Shown piece by piece: positions 13,710 to 22,610 of a DNA stretch of 30,295 nucleotides. Every line of letters begins with the position of its first letter. Position 1 is the first letter of the stretch. The notes beneath the pieces were generated by a model. That model worked only from the letters and a program-made list of their open reading frames with translations. It was not told the DNA's origin and made no database searches. The translations under genes were made by a program, and so were the position numbers. Source of the stretch: Vicinamibacteria bacterium (lineage in GTDB: Bacteria > Acidobacteriota > Vicinamibacteria > Vicinamibacterales > UBA2999); NCBI GenBank assembly GCA_025938035.1, contig JAICQE010000031.1, positions 1-30,295 of the forward strand, given 5' to 3'.

Positions 13710-15800
13710 GTGGCCAATCAGCTCGACAATTCCTGGCGCCGGACGCTGAAGCGCCGTCTTGCGGTTGCGACCGGAGTTCTCGTTATCTGGTCCGTGGCCA
13801 TCGAGGCGCGCCTCGTCTACCTGCAGGTCCTGCAGCACGACGCCCTCCTGGCGGCCGCCGAGGACCAGCAGCTCGAGACGATCGAGCTCGAACCGAAGCG
13901 CGGCGACATCCTCGATCGCAACGGGCACCTCCTTGCCTATAACGTGGACGCGGAAAGTGTCTGGGTCGTACCCGGCAAGGTGACGAACGCGAAGCGGCTG
14001 GTGGAGGAACTGTGCGGAGCGCTCGTTCGGGGGTGCACACGTCAGGAACGGGAGACGTACATCAGCCGGCTGACCAGACGCGACGCGAAGGGCAAGCTGA
14101 AGAAGTTCGTGCGGCTGGCGCGATGGATCTCGCCACAGGAAGCGCTGCGGGTCTCGGAACTCAAGCTTCCCGTGACTCTTCGCCGCGAGACGCGCCGCTA
14201 CTATCCGCACCGGGAGCTGGCCGCTCACGTCTTAGGTTATGTGGGCGACGAAAACACCGGCCGCGCCGGTATCGAAGAACAGTACGACGGGCTGATCGGC
14301 GGGCAGACGGGGCAGGCGTTTCTTCAAATAGACGGGAACGGGCGGCCGTTCAGCCGCCTCGAGGAGCCGCCGACGCCGGGTGCTTCGCTCATCCTGACCA
14401 TCGACGAGCAGATTCAGCACATCGCCGAACGCGAACTCGCTGAAGGCGTGCGAACGAGCGGCGCGGAACGTGGTTCCGCGATCGTCATGGATCCGTTCAC
14501 CGGCGAGCTTCTGGCGATGGCGAACTACCCGACGTTCAACCCGAACAACTTCAAGGCCTACAAGGATGAGGTCAAGAAGAATCCTGCCGTCCAGGACGTC
14601 TACGAGCCAGGGTCGACGTTCAAGGTCGTCACCGCCGGCGCGGCGCTGGAGGAGAAGCTCAACAAACCGTCCGACCTGATCAACACAAGCCCCGGCGTCA
14701 TCAGGATCGGCGGCGACGTCATCGACGAAGCGAAGGGCCACAATTACGGAACGCTGACCTTCGAGGACGTCATCGTGAAGTCGAGCAACGTCGGCGCGAT
14801 CAAGATCGGCCTGCGGCTCGGCGCCGCTCGCCTCAGCTCGTATGTGACCCGATTCGGGTTTGGCGCGCGAACCTCCAAGTACGACTTTCCGGGTGAGAGC
14901 CGGGGCATCGTATGGGCCGCGGCGGACCTCAAAGACAGAGGGGTGGCCTCGGTCTCGATGGGCTACCAGATCAGCGTCACGCCGCTGCAGATGGCGGCCG
15001 CCTTCAGCGCCGTCGCCAATGGCGGCGAACTCGTCGAGCCCCGTCTCGTGCGCGGGGCGGTCCGCAACGGCGTGCGGCAGATGGTTCAGCGCAAGGTCGT
15101 CCGCCGTGTGCTCAGCACCGAGGTCGCGACGCAGCTGACCACCATCATGGAAGGCGTCGTCGAACGCGGCACCGCCAAGACCGCGCAGGTCGAAGGCTTT
15201 ACCATCGCCGGCAAAACCGGCACCGCGGCAAAGGCGATCCCCGGGCACGGTTATTCGACGACCGACTACAACGTCTCGTTCGTGGGCTTCGTGCCCTCCC
15301 GGAACCCGCAATTCACCATCCTCGTGGTGATCGATTCGCCGCACAAGGTCTCGCCGTACGGCGGCACGGTCGCCGGTCCGGTCTTTCAGAAGATTGCGGC
15401 GGCGGTGCTGCGCCACCGCGGCGTGCCGCCGTCGCTGAATCCGCCGGCGCCGGTGCTCATCGCGCGCCGTGATCAGCATCAGCCGCAGCCGATCTCGGGA
15501 CCTGCGGAGCCCGCGATCGTGACTCTGGCCGCCGACGCCCCCGAATCGCCGTCCGTGTTTCCAGACCTCGTCGGAATGAACGCACGCGATGCGGCGCGTC
15601 TGCTCGCCCGGCTGGGCGTCAGTCCGCGGCTGCAGGGAAACGGCACGGTCGTCAGTCAGCGCCCGGCCGCGGGCAGTCCGCTCGATGTCATGGACTCCGC
15701 GACGCTCTGGCTGGAGCGCCGCCCGCGGCAGCAGAAGGCAGCGGAAGAGACTCAGCCTCTGGCGACAGGTACTGGCGGCATCTCCCGGGGCACGCCGTGA
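13710..15800 (+). CDS. ftsI: Class B penicillin-binding protein FtsI (PBP3-like) with PASTA domain
   Basis: FtsI is the septal peptidoglycan transpeptidase. The GTG at 13710 has AAGGGG 6 nt upstream and yields 696 residues; the open frame further upstream is an ftsL shadow. A signal-anchor helix lies at about residues 18-35 (AVATGVLVIWSVAIEARLVYL). It is followed by a dimerisation domain with RGDILDRNG and GIEEQYDGLIGGQ. The transpeptidase domain has S302TFK (catalytic Ser), S358-S-N360 and K502TGT motifs. A C-terminal PASTA domain spans about 613-676 (FPDLVGMNARDAARLLARLG). The PASTA domain recalls SpoVD-type class B PBPs. The stop overlaps the murE start as GTGA. Confidence 0.95.
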   Translation: MANQLDNSWRRTLKRRLAVATGVLVIWSVAIEARLVYLQVLQHDALLAAAEDQQLETIELEPKRGDILDRNGHLLAYNVDAESVWVVPGKVTNAKRLVEELCGALVRGCTRQERETYISRLTRRDAKGKLKKFVRLARWISPQEALRVSELKLPVTLRRETRRYYPHRELAAHVLGYVGDENTGRAGIEEQYDGLIGGQTGQAFLQIDGNGRPFSRLEEPPTPGASLILTIDEQIQHIAERELAEGVRTSGAERGSAIVMDPFTGELLAMANYPTFNPNNFKAYKDEVKKNPAVQDVYEPGSTFKVVTAGAALEEKLNKPSDLINTSPGVIRIGGDVIDEAKGHNYGTLTFEDVIVKSSNVGAIKIGLRLGAARLSSYVTRFGFGARTSKYDFPGESRGIVWAAADLKDRGVASVSMGYQISVTPLQMAAAFSAVANGGELVEPRLVRGAVRNGVRQMVQRKVVRRVLSTEVATQLTTIMEGVVERGTAKTAQVEGFTIAGKTGTAAKAIPGHGYSTTDYNVSFVGFVPSRNPQFTILVVIDSPHKVSPYGGTVAGPVFQKIAAAVLRHRGVPPSLNPPAPVLIARRDQHQPQPISGPAEPAIVTLAADAPESPSVFPDLVGMNARDAARLLARLGVSPRLQGNGTVVSQRPAAGSPLDVMDSATLWLERRPRQQKAAEETQPLATGTGGISRGTP

Positions 15801-17311
15801 CAGTCGGCGAGTTATTGCGCGCGTTCGCGCGCGCGATGCCGCCGCAGGATCGCCCGGCGCATGTCAGCGACGCCCGTTCGCTCGAAGTCGAGTGTACGGG
15901 CGTGGCCTATGACTCCCGGCGCGTGACGCCCGGGATGGTGTTCGTCGCAGTCCCCGGCCTCAAAGCCGACGGGCTGCAGTATGTGCCGCAGGCCATTGCT
16001 GCGGGCGCGGCGGCGATCGTGACGGAGCAGCCCGCGACCGGCGTGCCAGTGCCGTGGGTGGTCGTCACGTCCGCCAGGCTGGCGCTGGCGCTGCTGGCGG
16101 CGGAGTTTTTCGAGCATCCGAGCCGCGCGATGCGCGTCGTCGGCATTACGGGGACCAACGGCAAGACCACCACGAGTTATCTGACCGCGGCGATTCTCGA
16201 AGCGGCAGGACTGCGGTGCGGAATGATGGGGACGGTGACCTACCGCATTGGCACACGTTCAATCGACGCGACCCGGACGACGCCGGAGGCGCCGGAACTG
16301 CAGGCGTTCATGCGCCGGATGGTGACGGAAGGATGCGGTGCGTGCGTGATGGAAGTGTCGTCGCACGCCCTGTCGCTGCGGCGCGCCGACGGGATTCAGT
16401 TCGCCGCGCGGACCTTCACGAACCTGACCCGCGACCATCTCGACTTCCACGCGAACATGGAAGAGTACTTCGCGGCGAAGCGCCGGCTGTTCGAGATGGC
16501 GCCCGCGGATGCACCGTCGATTATCAACGTCGACGATCCACGCGCGCAGGCGCTCCTCGACGTCTCGCCCCGTGCGATCACCTATGGCATCAACAAGGCA
16601 GCGGACGTGGCGCCCGGTCCGCTGTCGTTCTCTCTGGAGGGGCTGCACTTCGACGTGCGTCTGCCCCAGGGCGTGGTGCACGTACGCTCGCGGCTCGTCG
16701 GCCGGCCCAACGTCTACAACATCCTGGCGGCCGTGGCCACGGCGTCGGCGCTCGACGTGCCGATCGAGGCCATGGACAAGGGGATCCGCCAGCTGCCCGG
16801 TGTTCCAGGCCGCTTCGAGCTGGCGTCGAACCGCGACGACGACGTGACGGTGATCGTCGATTACGCGCACACCGACGACGCGCTGAGAAACCTGCTCGAG
16901 ACGGCGCGGCAGCTTGCGCCGCGCCGGCTGGTCACCGTGTTCGGCGCCGGCGGCGATCGCGATCGCACGAAGCGGCCGCTGATGGGCATGGTTGCTGCCC
17001 GGCTGAGCGACGTCGTGATCATCACGTCGGACAACCCTCGCGATGAGGACCCGCAGCGAATCATCGACGAGGTGAGGCGCGGCGCCGATGCCGAGACCCG
17101 TCAGAGCAACGCGGACGTCCGGACGATCGTCGATCGGCACGACGCGATCCTGCACGCCATCAGCGCGGCCGAGAAGGGCGACATCGTGCTCGTCGCCGGC
17201 AAGGGGCACGAGAAGTACCAGGAGATCGCCGGGCGGACGATGCCGTTCGACGACGTCGCAGTGGCGCGCGAGGGGCTGGAGGCGCGGCGGGTGAAGTCGC
17301 GCGCGGGGTGA
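15797..17311 (+). CDS. murE: UDP-MurNAc-tripeptide ligase MurE (DAP-adding type)
   Basis: MurE adds the third residue of the peptidoglycan stem peptide at the expense of ATP. The 504-residue protein has the ATP-binding GITGTNGKTTT (P-loop 119-125), ATRTTPEAPELQ, VSSHALSLRR, and AAKRRLF with the Lys expected to be carbamylated. The DNPR motif (D412-N-P-R415) lies in the position that selects meso-diaminopimelate, so a DAP-type peptidoglycan is expected. VAGKGHEKYQE ends the C-terminal domain. GTG 15797 overlaps the ftsI stop and its own stop overlaps murF by the same GTGA arrangement. Confidence 0.97.
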   Translation: MTVGELLRAFARAMPPQDRPAHVSDARSLEVECTGVAYDSRRVTPGMVFVAVPGLKADGLQYVPQAIAAGAAAIVTEQPATGVPVPWVVVTSARLALALLAAEFFEHPSRAMRVVGITGTNGKTTTSYLTAAILEAAGLRCGMMGTVTYRIGTRSIDATRTTPEAPELQAFMRRMVTEGCGACVMEVSSHALSLRRADGIQFAARTFTNLTRDHLDFHANMEEYFAAKRRLFEMAPADAPSIINVDDPRAQALLDVSPRAITYGINKAADVAPGPLSFSLEGLHFDVRLPQGVVHVRSRLVGRPNVYNILAAVATASALDVPIEAMDKGIRQLPGVPGRFELASNRDDDVTVIVDYAHTDDALRNLLETARQLAPRRLVTVFGAGGDRDRTKRPLMGMVAARLSDVVIITSDNPRDEDPQRIIDEVRRGADAETRQSNADVRTIVDRHDAILHAISAAEKGDIVLVAGKGHEKYQEIAGRTMPFDDVAVAREGLEARRVKSRAG

Positions 17312-18690
17312 AGGTCCGGCTGACGCTCGGATGGATTGCGGGCGCGGTCGGTGGACGGCTGACGGCCGCGCGCGCGGACACGGAGGTTCGTGAGGTCGTC
17401 ATCGACAGCCGGGTCGCGGGGCCGGGCGATCTGTTCGTGGCGATCAAGGGGCCCCGGTTCGACGGGCACGATTTCGTCGCGGATGTGCTGGCACGCGGAG
17501 CGGCGGCGGCCATTGTGGACGGTCGGCCTTTCAGCGGGCCGGTGATCGAGGTCGGCGACACCGTCAAAGCGCTGCAGGACCTGGCGCACGCGGTGCGGGC
17601 GGCAGCCGGGACGAAGGTGATCGCCATAACGGGTAGTGCGGGCAAGACGACGACGAAGGAAACGATTGCGGCGTTCCTCGAGCGGCGCCGGACGGTAGTG
17701 AAGAACAAGGGCAACTTGAACAACCACATCGGTCTTCCGCTCTCGCTGATGCAGGTGCGGCACGCACCCGATGTGGCTGTGATGGAACTGGGGATGAACC
17801 ACGCAGGGGAGATCAGTACCTTGGTCGCGATTGCCGAGCCGGACGTCCGCGTCTGGACGAACGTCGGCGATGCGCACCTCGGTTTCTTCGCCTCCCCCGA
17901 AGCGATTGCGGATGCAAAAGCGGAGATCCTCGAGGGCGCGACTCCGTCAACAGTGCTCGTCTGCAATGCGGACGATCCGCGCGTGATGGCGCGCGTCGCG
18001 GCCTTTCCCGGCCGCACGATCACGTTCGGGGCGTCCGATCGCGCGACCGTCCGGGCCACGTCGATCGACGATCGCGGACTGTCTGGAATGCGCGCCCAGG
18101 TGACGACGCCAGCCGGCGGGACGGTCATCGAAACCCCCTTGCTCGGGCGCGGCAATCTGTCGAACGTGCTGGCCGCAACCGCCGTTGCCGCGGAGTTCGG
18201 CGTCACCCTTGACGAGATCGCAGAGGCGGCTGCCCGGCTCCGTCCTGCCGACCGCCGCGGCGCCGTTCATCGTCTCCGCTCCGGAGTGACCGTGGTGGAC
18301 GACTCGTACAACTCGAGCCCGTCGGCCCTCGCCAAATCGCTCGACGTCATGACGCATGAGAAGAGCGCGACGCGGAAAGTCGCGGTACTCGGCGAGATGC
18401 TGGAGCTTGGCGACCACGCGGAGCGGCTTCACGCCGAAAGCGGACGCGTCGCCGCGCAGAGCGGCATCGATATCCTGTTCGCGATTGGTGGTCAGGCCGC
18501 ACGGGCGCTGGCAGCGGCCGCGATCGACGCCGGCATGCCCGCCGATGCCGTGACCTGGTTCGCCTCGAGTGAGGAAGCCGCACCGGCAATCGCCGATGCC
18601 GTCAGCGCCGGCGATCTCGTGCTGGTGAAGGGCTCCCGCGGAATTCGCACGGACGTGGTCGTCGATCGTCTCGCGGCGGAGCGTGCCTGA
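17308..18690 (+). CDS. murF: UDP-MurNAc-tripeptide-D-alanyl-D-alanine ligase MurF
   Basis: MurF attaches D-Ala-D-Ala to the UDP-MurNAc-tripeptide. This 460-residue protein has the N-terminal [19 protein letters not shown], the P-loop [10 protein letters not shown] (about residues 109-118), [25 protein letters not shown], and [11 protein letters not shown] followed by [18 protein letters not shown], all MurF-specific signatures. GTG 17308 overlaps the murE stop (GTGA). The stop TGA shares its last base with the mraY ATG (TGATG). No ddl gene for the D-Ala-D-Ala substrate lies in the window. Confidence 0.97.
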   Translation: MKVRLTLGWIAGAVGGRLTAARADTEVREVVIDSRVAGPGDLFVAIKGPRFDGHDFVADVLARGAAAAIVDGRPFSGPVIEVGDTVKALQDLAHAVRAAAGTKVIAITGSAGKTTTKETIAAFLERRRTVVKNKGNLNNHIGLPLSLMQVRHAPDVAVMELGMNHAGEISTLVAIAEPDVRVWTNVGDAHLGFFASPEAIADAKAEILEGATPSTVLVCNADDPRVMARVAAFPGRTITFGASDRATVRATSIDDRGLSGMRAQVTTPAGGTVIETPLLGRGNLSNVLAATAVAAEFGVTLDEIAEAAARLRPADRRGAVHRLRSGVTVVDDSYNSSPSALAKSLDVMTHEKSATRKVAVLGEMLELGDHAERLHAESGRVAAQSGIDILFAIGGQAARALAAAAIDAGMPADAVTWFASSEEAAPAIADAVSAGDLVLVKGSRGIRTDVVVDRLAAERA

Positions 18691-19790
18691 TGCTCTTTCA
18701 CCTCCTGCCGCAGTTCGCAGACGTGTCGTATCTCGGCGTCCTGAACGTGACGCGCTACATCACGTTCCGAACGGCGGCCGCGAGCCTGACGGCGCTGGCG
18801 ATCAGCCTGATGCTGGGCCCGTGGATGATCCGGAAGCTCCGCGATTTCCAGGTCGGCCAGGTGATCCGGCAGGAAGGGCCGGAATCACACCGCGCGAAAG
18901 CCGGAACGCCGACAATGGGCGGGCTGTTGATCCTGTCCTCGGCCCTTGTTCCCACGCTGCTGTGGGCGGACCTGCAGAACCCGTACGTCTGGATCGCCGT
19001 GCTCTCGACGCTTGGCTTTGGCGCGGTCGGCTTCGTGGACGATTACCTGAAGATCGTCCGCCGCTCCCATCACGGTCTGCGGCCGCGCTACAAGATGGGC
19101 GGACAGATTCTCGTGGCACTGGCGGTCGGCGGCTCACTGCTGGTGCTGGCCGAGCAGACACCCACGCCCCTCTACAACACCCGGCTGATCTTCCCGTTCT
19201 TCAAGAACCTGATTCCCGATCTCGGGTTCATGTATCTGCCCTTCGCGGCGTTCATCCTCGTGGCGTGGTCCAACGCGGTGAATCTGACCGACGGGCTCGA
19301 CGGCCTTGCCATCAGCACGTTCGGCGTGGCGGCCGCCGCCTTCACCGGTCTCGCGTATGTGACCGGCCACGCGCGACTGGCGGCGTACCTCGACCTGGTG
19401 CGCTTCTCGGGAACCGGGGAGCTGACGATCTTCTGCGGTGCCCTGGTCGGCGCCAGCCTCGGATTCCTCTGGTACAACTCATTTCCCGCGCAGATCTTCA
19501 TGGGCGACGTCGGCTCGCTGGCGCTCGGCGGCGCGCTGGCGACGGTGTCGCTGCTCATCAAGCAGGAGCTGCTGCTCGTCATCGTCGGCGGCGTCTTCGT
19601 GATGGAGGCGGCGTCGGTCGTGATTCAGGTCGCGTCGTTCAAGCTGACCGGCAAGCGCGTGTTCAAGATGTCGCCGCTGCACCACCACTTCGAGCTGAGC
19701 GGGTGGAGCGAGCCGAAGATCATCGCGCGCTTTCTCATCATCGCAATCATCTGCGCGTTTTTCAGTCTGTCGTCGCTGAAACTGCGGTGA
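18690..19790 (+). CDS. mraY: Phospho-MurNAc-pentapeptide transferase MraY
   Basis: MraY makes lipid I from UDP-MurNAc-pentapeptide and undecaprenyl phosphate in the membrane. The 366-residue protein has about 10 transmembrane helices, [11 protein letters not shown] after the first loop, the Mg-binding DDYLK (D117-D118), [25 protein letters not shown] with D273, and the HHHFE loop near the C-terminus. All expected catalytic residues are present and the length is normal. The ATG at 18690 shares a base with the murF stop. Four nucleotides after its own stop comes an ATG that begins a short frame interrupted by TAG (see murD). Confidence 0.97.
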   Translation: MLFHLLPQFADVSYLGVLNVTRYITFRTAAASLTALAISLMLGPWMIRKLRDFQVGQVIRQEGPESHRAKAGTPTMGGLLILSSALVPTLLWADLQNPYVWIAVLSTLGFGAVGFVDDYLKIVRRSHHGLRPRYKMGGQILVALAVGGSLLVLAEQTPTPLYNTRLIFPFFKNLIPDLGFMYLPFAAFILVAWSNAVNLTDGLDGLAISTFGVAAAAFTGLAYVTGHARLAAYLDLVRFSGTGELTIFCGALVGASLGFLWYNSFPAQIFMGDVGSLALGGALATVSLLIKQELLLVIVGGVFVMEAASVVIQVASFKLTGKRVFKMSPLHHHFELSGWSEPKIIARFLIIAIICAFFSLSSLKLR

Positions 19791-19830
19791 TGGGATGGCG
19801 CAGGGCGAGTTCTAGGTCAGCGGCAGGCGC

Positions 19831-21168
19831 GTGGTCGTCGTCGGTGCGGCGCGCAGCGGGATCGCGGCCGCCGAACTGCTGGTGCGGCGGGGGGCGCGCG
19901 TGACGCTGACGGAAACGCGGCCCACGTTCGAGCAGGCCGAACGGCTGCAGACGCTCGGCGTCGCCCTCGAAGTCGGAGGCCACCGGTCGTCGACCTTGCA
20001 GGCCGCCGATCTGATTGTGACGAGCCCGGGCGTGCCGCTCGGGCAGCCGCTGTTCGATGCTGCGCGCGCCACGGGCATCGAGACGATCGGCGAGCTGGAG
20101 CTGGCGTGGCGCTGGCTCCGCGGATCCGTGATCGCCGTGACCGGCACCAAGGGCAAGTCAACGACGACGACGCTCGTCGGCCGCATGCTCGCGGCCGCGG
20201 GGCGGGACGTGCTGATCGGCGGAAATATCGGCGTGCCGCTGAGCGCACAGGTGGAGGCTTCGACGCCGCAGACGGTCCACGTGGTGGAAGTGAGCAGCTT
20301 CCAGCTCGAGACCACCACGACGTTCCGGCCATGGATTGCGTTGTGGCTGAACTTTGCAGCCGATCATCTCGACCGGCATCCGTCCATCGAGGCGTATGCG
20401 GAGGCGAAGGCACGCATCTTCGCCAACCAGACGTCCGACGACTGGGCTGTCGTCAACGCAGATGACCCGGTAGTGATGGAACAGGCCCGGCGCACACGCG
20501 CGCGGCGAGTGAGCTTTTCGCCGGCCGGGTCGGTCGACCAGGGTTTCGTCGCGGAGCGCGAATGGATCGTGAAGCGCAGTGCGAATGGAAGCGAGCGGCT
20601 GATCCCTGTGTCCGCAGTGGAGCTGACCGGCCGCCACATGCTGCACAACGTGATCGCGGCCGCCGCGGTTGCGGACGTCGCCGGCGTCGAGCCGCCGGCG
20701 ATGGTGAACGCGCTCCAAGGCTTCCATGGGCTCGAGCATGTGATGGAGCCGGTCGCGACCGTTCGCGGCGTTCGATTCGTCAACGACTCGAAGGCGACAA
20801 ACGTCGAGGCGGCGCGGCGGTCGATCGAAAGCTTCGACGGCCCCGTCGTCGCGATCATCGGTGGGCAGTTCAAGGGCGGCGACCTGCGCGAGCTGCGGGA
20901 ACCGCTTGTCGCACGGCGAGGGGCGGTGGTCGCGATTGGCGACGCAGCGCCGCTGGTGCACGCCGCGCTTGATGGGGTCGTTCCGGTAGACGACGCAGGC
21001 TCGATGCCGGACGCGGTGCGCCGGGCGTACGCGCTCACACGTGGGTCCGGGGTTGTGGTGCTGGCGCCGGCGTGCGCGAGTTTCGACTGGTTCCGCGACT
21101 ATGCGGAGCGGGGCCGGGTGTTCAAGGACGCGGTGCGTGCGCTGGAGGAGGAAACGCGCACGCGCTGA
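19831..21168 (+). CDS. murD: UDP-MurNAc-L-alanine-D-glutamate ligase MurD
   Basis: MurD adds D-Glu to UDP-MurNAc-L-Ala. From GTG 19831 the protein is 445 residues with VVVGAARSGIAAAELL (UDP-binding N-domain), GTKGKSTTTTL (P-loop, about residues 105-112), VEVSSFQLE, ADHLDRH with EAKARIF (carbamylated Lys), FVNDSKATN, and LAPACASFDWFRDYAERG. The N-terminus is unusual. An ATG at 19795, 4 nt after mraY, is in frame and reads MAQGEF, then TAG (19813-19815), then VSGRRVVVVG, which matches a normal MurD start better than the GTG start does. Either the gene now starts at GTG 19831, or the TAG is a sequencing error or recent mutation. The SD for the GTG is weak (GCAGG, 3 nt spacing). Confidence 0.93.
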   Translation: MVVVGAARSGIAAAELLVRRGARVTLTETRPTFEQAERLQTLGVALEVGGHRSSTLQAADLIVTSPGVPLGQPLFDAARATGIETIGELELAWRWLRGSVIAVTGTKGKSTTTTLVGRMLAAAGRDVLIGGNIGVPLSAQVEASTPQTVHVVEVSSFQLETTTTFRPWIALWLNFAADHLDRHPSIEAYAEAKARIFANQTSDDWAVVNADDPVVMEQARRTRARRVSFSPAGSVDQGFVAEREWIVKRSANGSERLIPVSAVELTGRHMLHNVIAAAAVADVAGVEPPAMVNALQGFHGLEHVMEPVATVRGVRFVNDSKATNVEAARRSIESFDGPVVAIIGGQFKGGDLRELREPLVARRGAVVAIGDAAPLVHAALDGVVPVDDAGSMPDAVRRAYALTRGSGVVVLAPACASFDWFRDYAERGRVFKDAVRALEEETRTR

Positions 21169-21177
21169 ATGGTGGAG

Positions 21178-21193
21178 TCCGGCTTCAGCCGGA
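21178..21193. repeat. REP-like palindrome TCCGGC-TTCA-GCCGGA
   Basis: A perfect 6-bp stem around a TTCA tetraloop, extended by A-T and G-T pairs to 8 bp. It lies 10 nt after the murD stop and is the first of three short palindromes in the murD-ftsW spacer. It may help end or protect transcripts but lacks a T-tract. Confidence 0.75.
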
Positions 21194-21205
21194 TTCTCAC
21201 GTAGT

Positions 21206-21223
21206 GTCCGCCTTTAGGCGGAC
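21206..21223. repeat. REP-like palindrome GTCCGCC-TTTA-GGCGGAC
   Basis: A perfect 7-bp stem with a TTTA loop, 13 nt after the previous palindrome. The core CCGCC-loop-GGCGG is shared with the elements at 4874 and 25994, so these belong to one family. Confidence 0.8.
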
Positions 21224-21230
21224 TTGAAGA

Positions 21231-21344
21231 GGTCGCAGTCATCAGTCGGCCCGGCGCGAGTGGGAGCTCACCGCTGGGAACGCCGACTACCCCGTGTCGG
21301 CGAGGTGGGTGTCCCATTCCACGGGCCTACTGGTGACTGCGGCC
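21231..21344 (+). ncRNA. Candidate structured RNA in the murD-ftsW spacer
   Basis: Five helices nest in one another. P1 is 21231-21246 with 21329-21344 (16 bp, two G-U). P2 is GGCCCG 21248-21253 with 21322-21327. P3 is AGTGGGA 21259-21265 with 21312-21318. P4 is CTCACC 21267-21272 with 21304-21309. P5 is CGCCGAC 21281-21287 with GTCGGCG 21296-21302, closed by the loop TACCCCGT. Together 42 bp form a rod with an asymmetric 8-nt internal loop (GCTGGGAA). No coding frame explains it and I do not recognise it as a named RNA or riboswitch. It could be a cis-regulatory leader for ftsW, a processed sRNA or a folded mobile repeat. The strand is assumed from transcription direction. Confidence 0.5.
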
Positions 21345-21430
21345 AGGGATCTTAAGCGATCTTCGGCCTGACAGGCTGGAGGGTTTGTCGGTCGTTCGGG
21401 CAACGGTCTTTATACGTGCAGGCAACGTGG

Positions 21431-21452
21431 GACGGACCTTGTCAGGTCCGTC
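21431..21452 (+). repeat. Perfect hairpin directly upstream of the ftsW SD
   Basis: GACGGACCT (21431-21439) pairs perfectly with AGGTCCGTC (21444-21452) across the TGTC loop. The ftsW SD AGGTGA follows immediately at 21453-21458 and the TTG start at 21463. The stem may stack against or hinder the 30S binding site, or simply be a repeat that landed there. Confidence 0.8.
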
Positions 21453-21462
21453 AGGTGATTGA

Positions 21463-22563
21463 TTGGCGCGAAAACTCAAATCCGACCGGATTCTCTTTGT
21501 CGCCGCCATTGTGATGGTGTGCGTCAGCGTGGTCATGGTCTACAGCGCGTCGGCCCCGATTGCGCTCGACGACTTCAAGGACCCCTACTACTTCCTCATC
21601 AGACAGGGGATGTGGGCGGTCCTCGGCGTGGCGGTGATGGCGCTCGCGATGCGGATCGACTACCGCTCGTACCGCAACGACCCGTTGATCTGGGGGGTGC
21701 TCGGAATCCTCGGACTGATGCTGGCGGCGACGCTGTTCTCCGACCCGATCAACGGCGCGCGCCGCTGGCTCAGCATCGCCGGACTGCGCTTCCAGCCATC
21801 CGAGTTCGCCAAGCTGGCGTGCGTGCTGTTTACGGCGCTGATGCTCGAACGGCGGATGCACCGCATCAACGAGATCTCCTATTCACTGACCCCGATCGCC
21901 ATCGTCACCGCGGTTCTGGCAGGTTTGATCTTCGTCGAGCCGGACGCCGGCACGGCGATGTCGCTGGTCATGGTCGTCGGGGTGATGGTGTTCGCGGCCG
22001 GCCTCAGCTACCGGTACATGGTGGGTGCCGCGCTCGTCGCGATCCCGGCGCTCGCCGTGGCCATCGCTGCCGAGTCCTACCGCATCAAACGCTTTTTCGC
22101 GTTTCTCGATCCGTGGGCGGACCGGCAGGGCGACGGATTCCAGGCGGTGCAGTCGTTCATCGCCATCGGCACCGGCGGCATTACCGGCCGCGGGCTCAAC
22201 GAAAGCGTGCAGAAGCTCTTTTATCTTCCCTTCGCACACACCGATTTCATCTTCGCGGTCATCGGCGAGGAGCTGGGCTTGATCGGCACCACCGCGACGC
22301 TCGCCTGTTTCTGTGTCATCGCCTGGCGGGGGCTGCGGATATCAGCCAGAGCCGAGGATCGATTCGGATCGCTGTTCGCCCTCGGCATCACCACGATGAT
22401 CGTCGCGCAGGTGCTCATCAACATCAGCGTCGTGCTCGGGCTGCTGCCGACGAAAGGAATTCCGCTGCCGCTGCTGAGCAATGGCGGTTCGTCGCTGCTC
22501 GTGAGCCTGTTGGGCATCGGAATCCTGCTGAACATTTCGCAGCATGAATCGGCGGACGCGTAG
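21463..22563 (+). CDS. ftsW: Septal peptidoglycan polymerase FtsW (SEDS family)
   Basis: FtsW is the SEDS glycosyltransferase that polymerises lipid II at the septum, partnered by FtsI. The 366-residue protein has about 10 transmembrane segments, INGARRWLSIAGLRFQPSEFAKL (the NGARRWL and QPSEFAK signatures), PDAGTAMSLVMVVG, and GLLPTKGIPLPLLSNGGSSLL at the last helices. The start is TTG 21463 with AGGTGA 4 nt upstream, just after a perfect hairpin. It follows the longest spacer of the cluster (294 nt), so it may have separate expression control. Confidence 0.96.
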   Translation: MARKLKSDRILFVAAIVMVCVSVVMVYSASAPIALDDFKDPYYFLIRQGMWAVLGVAVMALAMRIDYRSYRNDPLIWGVLGILGLMLAATLFSDPINGARRWLSIAGLRFQPSEFAKLACVLFTALMLERRMHRINEISYSLTPIAIVTAVLAGLIFVEPDAGTAMSLVMVVGVMVFAAGLSYRYMVGAALVAIPALAVAIAAESYRIKRFFAFLDPWADRQGDGFQAVQSFIAIGTGGITGRGLNESVQKLFYLPFAHTDFIFAVIGEELGLIGTTATLACFCVIAWRGLRISARAEDRFGSLFALGITTMIVAQVLINISVVLGLLPTKGIPLPLLSNGGSSLLVSLLGIGILLNISQHESADA

Positions 22564-22580
22564 GTGGAATCTGGAAATGC

Positions 22581-22608
22581 TTCTGCATTCAACATTCTGC
22601 ATTCAGGT
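22581..22608 (+). repeat. Heptad array before murG
   Basis: Four in-register 7-mers: TTCTGCA, TTCAACA, TTCTGCA and TTCAGGT. The register continues loosely upstream (AATCTGG, AAATGCT). GAATGC-like and GCATTC-like words on the two sides allow small hairpins. The last unit provides the murG SD (AGGTGA), and the start codon ATG follows immediately. Confidence 0.75.
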
Positions 22609-22610
22609 GA

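Noticed and set aside
14232..15479. A 415-codon open frame on the minus strand across ftsI
   Set aside because: It lies entirely within ftsI, which has all transpeptidase motifs. The translation is rich in Arg, His and Asp without family motifs. Such frames are common in high-GC DNA.
21169..21462. tRNA or known small RNA (SRP, 6S, RNase P) in the murD-ftsW spacer
   Set aside because: No cloverleaf, T-loop or signature motifs of those RNAs were recognised; the fold is a rod of nested helices instead.
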